From: an uncultured Bacteroidales bacterium
Lineage (GTDB): Bacteria > Bacteroidota > Bacteroidia > Bacteroidales > P3
DNA length: 41,562 nucleotides
NCBI GenBank assembly: GCA_900315335.1
Contig: OMYR01000042.1
Location: 1-41,562 of the forward strand
Reading direction: 5' to 3'
A program made the translations under genes and the position numbers. This document shows, in pieces, positions 34,884 through 41,562 of this stretch; the stretch's first letter is position 1, and the number at the start of each line of letters is the position of its first letter. The notes beneath the pieces were generated by a model. The model did no database searches and had not been told where the DNA came from. It saw only the letters and a list, made by a program, of their open reading frames with translations.

Positions 34884-36398
34884 ATGAAGATACAAGACAA
34901 AAAACAAATACAATACTGGGAGCAGTACCGTAAGAACCTTAAAAACTTCTCGCCAACAGATAACCTTTCTTTTGGCGAGTTGTCCGCCAACCGCAAAGCG
35001 TTGGAAAAAGACGTTATTGCGTGGTGTAAGTATTTCTTCCCCGCATACGCCACATCCGATTTTGCACCCTTTCACAAAAAGTTCTTAAAACGCATAACCT
35101 CCAATATGGAGTATTACGAGGTCTTGTCGTGGTCTCGTGAGCTTGCAAAATCCACTCTTACGATGTTTGCCGTGCTGTTTTTAACCCTTACAGGCAAAAA
35201 ACGTAACGTGCTACTGGCAAGTAATTCGTTGGACAACGCCATACGTCTTTTAGAACCGTTTCGTGCTAACCTTGACAGCAACTCCCGTATAATACAATAT
35301 TACGGCGAACAAGCCTCTCTGGGGCATTGGGAGAGCGGAGAGTTTATCACCAAAAACGGCGTCTCTTTCCGTGCTTTGGGTGCAGGGCAGTCGCCACGTG
35401 GCTCTCGTAACGAAAACGTCCGCCCCGATATTATCATCTGCGACGACTTCGACACCGACGAAGACTGCCGCAACCCCGAAACCATTAAAAAGAAATGGAA
35501 CTGGTTCGAACAGGCTTTGTACGCCACCCGTTCCATAAATAAACCTTTAACGGTTATCTTCTGCGGTAACATCATTGCCAAAGACTGCTGCATCACCCGT
35601 GCCGGTGCTGTCGCCGACAACTGGGACATCGTCAATATCAGAGACCGTAACGGCAATTCCTCTTGGGCGAAAAACTCCGAAGAACATATCGACAGAGTTT
35701 TAAGCAAGATTTCTTCCCGCTCCGCTCAGCAAGAGTATTTCAACAACCCTCTTGCCGAGGGCGAAGTCTTCAAGGAACTTTATTTTGAAAAAATACCGCC
35801 TTTGAAACGTTTCAAGTTCCTTGTCAATTATGCCGACCCCGGAACTACCAACAAAGCCACCAAGAACTCTTCCACCAAAGCAATTTGTCAGATAGGCTTT
35901 CTTGACGGCAAATTCTACATTATCGACCTGCGTGTTGCCCACGTCGGCAATAAAGAGTTCGTCTCTTGGTTCTACGACCTCTGCGAGGGTGTTCCTCAAC
36001 AGGTGCAGGTCTATAACTATATTGAGAACAACTCCCTGCAAGACCCGTTCTTCGAACAGGTCATTGCCCCGCTGTTCAACGAACTGGGTAAAACTCGCGG
36101 CATTATCTCCCTTGTCGGTGATACACGCAAAAAGCCCGACAAGTTCCAGCGTATCGAAGGTAACCTGCAACCCCTTAACGCAAGCGGTAAGTTGGTGTTC
36201 AATGCCGACAAACAGGATAACGAACACTTCCAACGTGCAAAAGAACAGTTCCTCCTTGTTGCTCCCTCCATGAAAGCTCCTGCCGACTTACCCGACTGCG
36301 TCGAGGGTGGTGTGTGGATAGTCAAACAAAAACTACACTCTTTGCAAGACAGTGCAATAAAAATTGGACGAAGACAAGAAAATAAAAAACGAATATAA
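34884..36398 (+). CDS. Large terminase (Mu gp28-like)
   Basis: 504 residues. ATPase part: Walker-A-like SRELAKST at 84-91 (the non-classical form used by terminases), Walker B DIIICDDFD at 180-188, and coupling segment VIFCGNIIA. Nuclease part: first acidic residue in LVNYADPGTTNKATKNSSTK and a later acidic motif near LVGDTRKKPDKFQ. It pumps DNA into the prohead and cuts it. Full length for this group. Confidence 0.88.
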   Translation: MKIQDKKQIQYWEQYRKNLKNFSPTDNLSFGELSANRKALEKDVIAWCKYFFPAYATSDFAPFHKKFLKRITSNMEYYEVLSWSRELAKSTLTMFAVLFLTLTGKKRNVLLASNSLDNAIRLLEPFRANLDSNSRIIQYYGEQASLGHWESGEFITKNGVSFRALGAGQSPRGSRNENVRPDIIICDDFDTDEDCRNPETIKKKWNWFEQALYATRSINKPLTVIFCGNIIAKDCCITRAGAVADNWDIVNIRDRNGNSSWAKNSEEHIDRVLSKISSRSAQQEYFNNPLAEGEVFKELYFEKIPPLKRFKFLVNYADPGTTNKATKNSSTKAICQIGFLDGKFYIIDLRVAHVGNKEFVSWFYDLCEGVPQQVQVYNYIENNSLQDPFFEQVIAPLFNELGKTRGIISLVGDTRKKPDKFQRIEGNLQPLNASGKLVFNADKQDNEHFQRAKEQFLLVAPSMKAPADLPDCVEGGVWIVKQKLHSLQDSAIKIGRRQENKKRI

Positions 36399-36422
36399 AA
36401 CAATAAAAAAACAAATAAAACA

Positions 36423-36656
36423 ATGTTGGAAATCATCAAAAGAACATACAACTACCTGCGTGTTCGCAGTGCAGTAAAGACAGCAAAACGTCTGAACTCT
36501 CAGACTGGCAAAAAGTATTACATACTGCAAATTCACGGAAAACTGCGAGTACTTACCCGTATTCAGGTCGATTACCTTGTATCTGTCGGAGTGCTTCACA
36601 GACGTATGCATCAAGACTACTACTTACGCAAGTATTCTTTAACAGTAATAGAATAG
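36423..36656 (+). CDS. Small basic phage protein, unknown
   Basis: 77 residues, basic and tyrosine-rich (MLEIIKRTYNYLRVRSAVKT, then RIQVDYLVSVGVLHRR). It fits between the large terminase and gp36-like genes with short gaps. Similar small genes are common there in Bacteroidota Mu-like phages. No function can be assigned. Confidence 0.6.
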   Translation: MLEIIKRTYNYLRVRSAVKTAKRLNSQTGKKYYILQIHGKLRVLTRIQVDYLVSVGVLHRRMHQDYYLRKYSLTVIE

Positions 36657-36667
36657 GAGGGGACATT

Positions 36668-37093
36668 ATGTATTTTATGTATGAAGACCTGCTTAACGGT
36701 GCATGGGGCGAGACCCTCACCGTCTTGCAACGTGAAAAAGACAACGCACTGCGTGCTATCCTTGACGCTATGGGAGAAGTTAAAGCCTATATCTTCCGCC
36801 TCTACGACATCGATAAGGAATACAACAAAACACCTGCGGACGACCGTTGCCCGTTCCTCGTTAAAATCATACGGGATATTGCGATATATAACATTTATTC
36901 CATCGCTTCGCCCTCTATGATGAACGAGACTAAACGCCTTAAATACGAGGACGCCATCGCTTTCCTTACCCGTGTCCAAAACCAAAAAGCGTTTATCCCC
37001 GACCTTGCCCCGCTTCCCGACGACAAAAAAGACATCGGAGGCACTTATCAGATACTTTACGGCACTAACACCCGCCGTGATAGTTATGTTTAA
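36668..37093 (+). CDS. Mu gp36-like protein (DUF1320)
   Basis: 141 residues. The helical pattern (LDAMGEVKAYIFRLYDIDKE, then CPFLVKIIRDIAIYNIYSI, then YEDAIAFLTRVQNQK) is that of the DUF1320/gp36 head-tail joining group. It overlaps the portal start by 8 bp (37086-37093). In Mu, gp36 lies after the capsid gene; here it sits before the portal gene, a rearranged order. Confidence 0.75.
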   Translation: MYFMYEDLLNGAWGETLTVLQREKDNALRAILDAMGEVKAYIFRLYDIDKEYNKTPADDRCPFLVKIIRDIAIYNIYSIASPSMMNETKRLKYEDAIAFLTRVQNQKAFIPDLAPLPDDKKDIGGTYQILYGTNTRRDSYV

Positions 37094-38420
37094 TCACTTT
37101 TCAAAAACCATTCAAAACATTATGGCAGCAACAATACAACAACATAAAACCAATAATACAACCAAGGTGCAACCGCTTAACATAACCCTTGCACCCGTAT
37201 ATCATCAATCTTCGGACATTTCAGTGTGGAAAAGAGCATTGAATAACTTTCTTTCGCTTCAAAACCCTAACCGTACGCTTCTCTACGACCTTATAGACGA
37301 CATCACCCTCGACGGACAGATAGAAGCCACCTGGTCTAAGCGTGTCGATGCCATTAACTCAACACCGCTCATCTTCTCACGTGACGGCAAACAAGACGAC
37401 GACATCAACCGCCTGCTCTCCTGTCCCGATATGTCCAACCTTATCAAGGATATTCACTCGACAGTCGCATACGGTTACACCCTCATTCAAATTCAGGATA
37501 TAACATACAGCGACAGCGAAGAAAACTATCATATCATCTACGACGTCATCAACAGAAAACACGTCCATCCCGAACGAGGGTTCGAGTGCGTATCCGTAGA
37601 ACAGAACCAAGCAACCAAAGATATTCTCTACAAGCAGCCGCCGTTCTCAGACTATATGCTCTATATGGGTAACCCTTACGACAAAGGACTGCTGTTCAAA
37701 GCCGCTCAATACGTCATATACAAACGCGGTGGCTTCGGCGACTGGGCGCAGTTCGCCGAGATGTTCGGTATGCCCTTCCGTGAGATGACCTACGACGAAT
37801 ACGACGAAGCTACACGTATCAAAATGGAGAACCTCTTGCGTGAATGGGGTGCTGCCGCTTTCCTCCTGCACCCCAAAGGCAGCGAACTCACACTGCACCC
37901 CGCTTCCAATGCAGGCAACTCCCCCTTCGCTGAACTTATAGCCTTCTGCGATGCCTCTATCTCCAAATGTATTCTCGGAAACACCCTGACAACAGAACAG
38001 GGTAGCACCGGAACACAGGCTCTTGGCTCTGTTCATATGCAAGTCGAAGAACAGAAACACACCGCCGATAAACAGTTTATTCTCTCGGTACTTAACTCAC
38101 AGTTCCGCTCCGTTCTTTCCCGCTTTGGGTTTAACCTTAAAGGCGGTAGCATCTTCTTCGCTTCGCCCGAAAAAGACTGGCAACAACTCCAAACAAAATA
38201 CTTCGTTCTTTCGGGGCTGTCGTCCATGATACCTATCGCCGACGATTACCTCTACGAAGAATTCGACATCCCTAAGCCCGACAACTACGAAGAACTCAAA
38301 GAAGAGAAAAAACAAGAAAAACAAGCACTGCAACAAGCACAACAACAAGACAACTCCAAAGACGATAACAACAACCAAAAGCAGAACAACGCTCTGCCTG
38401 ATGTGGATTTTTTCGTCTGA
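37086..38420 (+). CDS. Portal protein (Mu gp29-like, DUF935)
   Basis: 444 residues from the ATG at 37086, which overlaps the gp36-like stop; ATG 37122 is an alternative. Key segments: LYDLIDDITLDGQIEATWSK, DIHSTVAYGYTLIQIQDI, KRGGFGDWAQFAEMFGMPFR, ISKCILGNTLTTEQGSTGTQ. This is the DUF935 portal pattern. Twelve copies form the DNA gate of the head. The C-terminal 50 residues are Gln/Lys/Asn-rich and end DVDFFV. The last codons hold a slippery T TTT TTC, so part of the product should be extended into the MuF frame. Confidence 0.87.
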   Translation: MFNHFSKTIQNIMAATIQQHKTNNTTKVQPLNITLAPVYHQSSDISVWKRALNNFLSLQNPNRTLLYDLIDDITLDGQIEATWSKRVDAINSTPLIFSRDGKQDDDINRLLSCPDMSNLIKDIHSTVAYGYTLIQIQDITYSDSEENYHIIYDVINRKHVHPERGFECVSVEQNQATKDILYKQPPFSDYMLYMGNPYDKGLLFKAAQYVIYKRGGFGDWAQFAEMFGMPFREMTYDEYDEATRIKMENLLREWGAAAFLLHPKGSELTLHPASNAGNSPFAELIAFCDASISKCILGNTLTTEQGSTGTQALGSVHMQVEEQKHTADKQFILSVLNSQFRSVLSRFGFNLKGGSIFFASPEKDWQQLQTKYFVLSGLSSMIPIADDYLYEEFDIPKPDNYEELKEEKKQEKQALQQAQQQDNSKDDNNNQKQNNALPDVDFFV

Positions 38421-38437
38421 GGGGCAACAAAAGCCCC
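38408..38437 (+). promoter_or_regulatory. Predicted -1 frameshift site joining portal and MuF genes
   Basis: In the portal frame the sequence is GAT TTT TTC GTC TGA. The heptamer T TTT TTC (38408-38414) is a canonical X XXY YYZ slippery site. After a 6-nt spacer comes a 5-bp all-G-C hairpin, GGGGC (38421-38425) with GCCCC (38433-38437) and a 7-nt loop. Slipping by -1 enters the MuF frame, which is open from 38414 onward. The hairpin has no T run after it, so it is not a terminator. Confidence 0.75.
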
Positions 38438-38458
38438 ATACATATAACTGCAACCGAT

Positions 38459-39649
38459 TTGCTGTACTTCGCTCATAGCGACTTATCATTGAGTGAGGTA
38501 TTGTCTTTGTTTGCTTCCGTGCCTTACACTCTTGCCTCCAAGCAAGCCTATGACGAGATAATCTCTTCTATCGACGGCAAAAGCAAAACCCCGCAAACAC
38601 TCTTCTCAGGCTATTACGACAATTTCGTTAAAGGCATTAACGGGGTGTTCTCTTCGCCCTCCGACCTTTCCGCAAGGCTTCAATCCTCCGTGGCTCGTTT
38701 CTCCGCTTACAAAGCCCAAAAGGTTACTTCTTTGCTTAACGAAACTCGCAACCGTTATGCAAAAGATAGCGAATACAAGACCGTCGCCAAAGCCATTCTT
38801 AACACTTACAACCGCTATCAGGCAACCGAATACAACACCTGTGTCGCTCGCTCCCGTACCGCCAAACAGTGGGAAAACTTTATGAAACCCGAAAACATTA
38901 AAGCCTTACCCAATATCCGCTGGGTTCCCTCACGCTCCGCAAAACCTCGTGAGGCTCACATACCTTTCTATAACCGCGTCTGGGCGAAAAACGACCCTTT
39001 CTGGGACGACAACCAACCCGGCTCCCTGTGGAACTGTAAATGCGATTGGCAGGAAACTTTCGAACCCGTAACCGATAACCCCCAATTCAAAAGCACCGCA
39101 CAACAAGGACTTAAACTCAACCCCGCCAAATCAGGCGAAATCTTCTCTTCCGATGCTACGTATTTCAGAGTTAGAAATAAAGCACAAGTAGAAAAAAACT
39201 GCCAACTCTCTTTTGCCAAGATAACCGAAAAAACAGCAAAAAAATCTCTGCTCGATACGACTGCACAATGTACAATTAAAGAGGAAAACAAAGAAGTGTC
39301 AAAAGATGTTATTTTTACCTCCAAAGGTATAAAACATTGCTCTGGTGATATGTTGAATAAAATTGATTTTTGGCTTAAAAGTGTAATATTACCGAATATC
39401 GATAAGTATATTAAAACCGCTAAATATATAGGCAAAAAGAAAAGCGACATAACTCATAATACAAAAAAAGACACCGTGAAATTAAAAGAAAATACAGATT
39501 ACTTCTATTACTTTGAAATTGCACTACCTAATGGTAAAAAATGTTATCTTCATTTAGGGCATTACAAAGATAATTTGAAAGAGAATGGTGGTAAAATGTA
39601 CTTGTATTCAATATCAAGCAACTTGCCTAAAAATATAAAGGCGATATAA
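38459..39649 (+). CDS. MuF head-morphogenesis protein with C-terminal toxin-like domain
   Basis: 396 residues if started at TTG 38459; the frame is open back to 38414 and has no ATG until residue 142, so it may only be made as a portal fusion (about 854 residues). Residues 1-205 are the MuF (Mu gp30/F) domain, with the signature PREAHIPFYNRVWAKNDPFW and CKCDW (about 163-197). Residues 284-390 resemble phage BECR-fold nucleases (PBECR group): VIFTSKGIKH, a long helix, ENTDYFYYFEIAL, then MYLYSISSNLP. Base composition drops sharply here: I counted 30 G/C in 38881-38940 but 14 in 39481-39540. This is the layout of MuF polymorphic toxins. Confidence 0.78.
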   Translation: MLYFAHSDLSLSEVLSLFASVPYTLASKQAYDEIISSIDGKSKTPQTLFSGYYDNFVKGINGVFSSPSDLSARLQSSVARFSAYKAQKVTSLLNETRNRYAKDSEYKTVAKAILNTYNRYQATEYNTCVARSRTAKQWENFMKPENIKALPNIRWVPSRSAKPREAHIPFYNRVWAKNDPFWDDNQPGSLWNCKCDWQETFEPVTDNPQFKSTAQQGLKLNPAKSGEIFSSDATYFRVRNKAQVEKNCQLSFAKITEKTAKKSLLDTTAQCTIKEENKEVSKDVIFTSKGIKHCSGDMLNKIDFWLKSVILPNIDKYIKTAKYIGKKKSDITHNTKKDTVKLKENTDYFYYFEIALPNGKKCYLHLGHYKDNLKENGGKMYLYSISSNLPKNIKAI

Positions 39650-39767
39650 ACCCTTAACGTAGATACACATCATCAGATTTATATCGCTTTCACGGTTGCA
39701 AAATTATAACATTTTTTTTAATCACCAATATTTTTTAATGAAAAATAATAAAAAAATAAAATAAGAT

Positions 39768-40313
39768 ATGGAAAATTTAATAGAAGAAAAAGAGTATTTT
39801 TCTCACGGAGAACTAAAAAGAAAATACTGTGTAGATGAATACGGTAGAAAACAAGGCAAAGAAACTCTCTACTATGCTTTTGAGGGAGGGCAAATCAAAA
39901 AAACATTAGAATATACTGATAATATGTTAAACGGATATGTAATAAATTATCGCAAGAATGGAGAAATTAAAAGTATAAAAAGATATTCTTATGGGACATG
40001 TCAGTTCAAATTAAATTCAAAGCAAGAAATAGAAAAATATAAAACAAGATGGTACGTGCTGTGTCTAAAAAAAGAACTTGAAAAGAATGCAATAGCAGAG
40101 AAAAAAACGATAGACGCTCTTACCCCCGACTATTACCAATTGCCTAACGGTATAAGATGCGAGGATATCGTGGCATATTTCCCGATGTTCAGAGGTAACG
40201 CCATTAAATACCTGTGGCGTGCAGGAAAGAAAAACAAAGATACGGAAATTGAAGACTTGAAAAAAGCAATACAATGTATTGAAATTGAATTGAAAAGATT
40301 AGGAGGGCAATAA
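39768..40313 (+). CDS. YwqK/MORN-like putative immunity protein fused to DUF3310
   Basis: 181 residues in two parts. Residues 12-76 contain YwqK/MORN-2-type repeats (HGELKRKYCVDEYGRKQG, GGQIKKTLEYTDNMLNGYV, YRKNGEIKSIKRYSYG) encoded by AT-rich DNA. Residues 120-178 match the DUF3310 pattern found in phages (YQLPNGIRCEDIVAYFPMFR, IKYLWRAGKK, IEDLKKAIQCIE) and return to phage-like codon use. YwqK-type proteins are known antitoxin partners. The position directly after a toxin-tipped gene suggests the N-terminal part protects the host from it. This role is inference. The 118-bp gap before it holds nothing I can name. Confidence 0.68.
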   Translation: MENLIEEKEYFSHGELKRKYCVDEYGRKQGKETLYYAFEGGQIKKTLEYTDNMLNGYVINYRKNGEIKSIKRYSYGTCQFKLNSKQEIEKYKTRWYVLCLKKELEKNAIAEKKTIDALTPDYYQLPNGIRCEDIVAYFPMFRGNAIKYLWRAGKKNKDTEIEDLKKAIQCIEIELKRLGGQ

Positions 40314-40315
40314 CT

Positions 40316-40603
40316 ATGAGCATCACATTAAATAATTTCTGTAAGCAGTTTGCAAATCAGTCCAAAGAAGCACAGGACTTTTTGGAAAACACCGCCCCAC
40401 GTCTTGCGGGTGCGATAGCCATTAAGCACGCCGAAGAGAACTTTCAGCGTGAGGGGTTAGGTGGTCGCCGCTGGAAAGAAGTACAACGCCGAAAACCGGG
40501 AACTGCCGCTTATCGCTCCAACAAAGAACACCACCCCGCACGCCTTACCCGTAAAATCCTTACGGGCGACACCCATTATCAGGTTTATAATTATTATAAT
40601 CCT
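40316..40603 (+). pseudogene. Mu gp31-like virion morphogenesis protein, 3'-truncated
   Basis: About 95 residues remain. Starts MSITLNNFCKQFANQSKEAQ; the segment AIAIKHAEENFQREGLGGRRWKEVQRRK is diagnostic of the phage virion-morphogenesis (gp31/GpG) family, followed by HPARLTRKILTGDTH. The frame then runs directly into the first CRISPR repeat at 40604, and everything after is not phage-like. It follows the preceding gene by 2 bp, so it belongs to the same unit. The C-terminal part is lost. Confidence 0.8.
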
Positions 40604-41418
40604 GTTGTGATTTGCTCTAAAATCCGTAACTTTGCATTTGCAAAAACAACCTTTCAAAGGAAATACTATTACACGATATTGTTGTGATTTGCTCTAAAAT
40701 CCGTAACTTTGCATTTGCAAAAACAACAAATTAATAGAATGTAATTGGAATGAAAGAGTTGTGATTTGCTCTAAAATCCGTAACTTTGCATTTGCAAAAA
40801 CAACTCCTATAAGTAACAGTCGCGAATGGCTGATGTTGTGATTTGCTCTAAAATCCGTAACTTTGCATTTGCAAAAACAACATTGAATTCTTTCGCATTA
40901 ACCTTTTGTTGTTGTGATTTGCTCTAAAATCCGTAACTTTGCATTTGCAAAAACAACATCGTAGTGAAAATGAAAAGAGAACTCATCGTTGTGATTTGCT
41001 CTAAAATCCGTAACTTTGCATTTGCAAAAACAACTTGACAACATAAACGAAGGAACAGAAATTAGTTGTGATTTGCTCTAAAATCCGTAACTTTGCATTT
41101 GCAAAAACAACCCTGTTAAAAGCCAATCTGCGGAAATTTCGTTGTGATTTGCTCTAAAATCCGTAACTTTGCATTTGCAAAAACAACAAAAAAACATAAA
41201 AAGAACAAAGAAAAGAAGTTGTGATTTGCTCTAAAATCCGTAACTTTGCATTTGCAAAAACAACTAAGCCTCGGAGTATATGTAATGACAAAAAGTTGTG
41301 ATTTGCTCTAAAATCCGTAACTTTGCATTTGCAAAAACAACGTTCAAGTCCTGTAGCGGAACAAAAAAGAAGTTGTGATTTGCTCTAAAATCCGTAACTT
41401 TGCATTTGCAAAAACAAC
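40604..41418 (+). CRISPR. Type II-C-like CRISPR array, 11 repeats
   Basis: Eleven identical 47-bp repeats starting at 40604, 40681, 40758, 40835, 40911, 40988, 41065, 41141, 41218, 41295 and 41372, with ten spacers of 30 bp (two of 29 bp: spacers 4 and 7). The repeat starts GTTGTGATTTGCTC and ends GCAAAAACAAC, the style and length of Bacteroidota type II-C (Cas9) repeats. Each contains TTG (2-4), 19 bp, TAACTTTG (24-31), a full Bacteroidota promoter pointing right, then the palindrome TTTGCATTTGCAAA. No cas9, cas1, cas2, tracrRNA or leader is seen in the window. No spacer matches the window by eye. Confidence 0.96.
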
Positions 41419-41562
41419 GTAAAAATAATGTGCCGAAAGATGAGATACATGGAAATGGATGGCGGAGAGGAACAATTCTTTGTTGACTCCAAGCCGATAG
41501 AGGTTTGTAGGGTTGCAAGAGGAAAACGTTGCAAGATGGGGCGTACCGGAAATTTCTCGCAA
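41419..41562 (+). mobile_element. IS982-family transposase fragment
   Basis: Open frame to the end of the window, in frame from 41419. The stretch FFVDSKPIEVCRVARGKRCK (41476-41535) is a signature of IS982-family transposases (the DSxPIxVCRxAR catalytic region with its Asp). The N-terminal half is missing, replaced by the CRISPR array, and the C-terminal half runs off the window. Similarity is convincing only from about 41455; bases 41419-41448 could equally be an eleventh 30-bp spacer. Confidence 0.7.

Larger units (their letters stand above)
27554..40603. mobile_element. Partial Mu-like prophage, both ends missing
   Basis: A 13-kb block of contractile-tail phage genes, clearly richer in G+C than the flanks for most of its length. 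Present: small and large terminase, gp36-like, portal (gp29), MuF (gp30), gp31-like, protease/scaffold, capsid, spanin-like pair, sheath, tube, tail chaperone, tape measure. Absent: Mu-type transposase genes A and B, repressor, baseplate, tail fibres, portions of the two end genes. Two transcription units diverge from 34192-34437. No attachment repeats or TG..CA transposon ends are visible at the borders. It is either a decayed prophage or a chimeric join. Confidence 0.85.

Noticed and set aside
38421-38437. Rho-independent terminator after the portal gene
   Set aside because: The GGGGC/GCCCC hairpin is followed by ATACATATAAC with no T run, and the MuF gene must be transcribed through it.
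40651-41371. Type II-C spacers targeting the prophage or host genes here
   Set aside because: No convincing match by eye; short partial resemblances (for example TCTGCGGA) are chance-sized.

Overview
The window reads as a low-G+C Bacteroidota chromosome segment, probably Bacteroidales. Evidence: many genes are preceded by the Bacteroidota -7 box TAnnTTTG; a secreted protein carries a type IX secretion C-terminal sorting domain; RecA, Der, Ssb, PurL, CoaX and LptC are Bacteroidota-like. Base 1 is the first base of a CRISPR repeat and the last base lies inside a transposase reading frame, so the window is probably a whole contig that broke in repeats.

Region 1 (1-5820): a complete leftward type V-A CRISPR locus, cas12a-cas4-cas1-cas2 and then a leader and array running off the left edge. 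It sits directly behind recA on the same strand. Region 2 (5907-27553): host chromosome. It holds recA, a NusG-like antiterminator, a Fic protein, an Hsp15-like S4 protein, YbjQ, der, ssb, a sugar-nucleotide operon (galE-gmd-fcl), secreted proteins, and a rightward run purL - C1 peptidase - acidic secreted protein - coaX - outer-membrane protein - TPR protein - lptC. Two unusual non-coding structures lie here: a 186-bp iteron-like element with 29-bp inverted ends (13152-13337), and 21-bp palindromic tandem repeats at three loci, two of them in reading frames.

Region 3 (27554-40603): a G+C-richer internal fragment of a Mu-like contractile-tailed phage. Terminase, gp36-like, portal and head-morphogenesis genes run right. 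Protease, capsid, a spanin-like pair, sheath, tube, tail chaperone and tape measure run left from a shared divergent promoter region. The fragment is cut inside the tape measure on the left and inside a gp31-like gene on the right. No transposase, baseplate or tail-fibre genes are present.

The most interesting signal is at the portal/head-morphogenesis junction. The MuF-type gene has no ATG in its first 141 codons and sits in the -1 frame of the portal gene. The two frames meet at a canonical slippery heptamer (T TTT TTC) followed 6 nt later by a G-C hairpin, so a portal-MuF fusion made by programmed frameshifting is predicted. The MuF protein carries a C-terminal domain resembling phage BECR-fold toxin nucleases, encoded in an AT-rich patch. 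The next gene begins with YwqK/MORN-like repeats, a plausible immunity module, fused to a phage DUF3310 domain. A second canonical slippery site (A AAA AAC) joins the two tail-chaperone frames.

Region 4 (40604-41562): an 11-repeat type II-C-like CRISPR array whose 47-bp repeats each contain a full Bacteroidota promoter, followed by an IS982-family transposase fragment. No cas9 or tracrRNA is visible. Both array edges run directly into truncated mobile-element genes, so a misassembly or rearrangement must be excluded before the junctions are interpreted.
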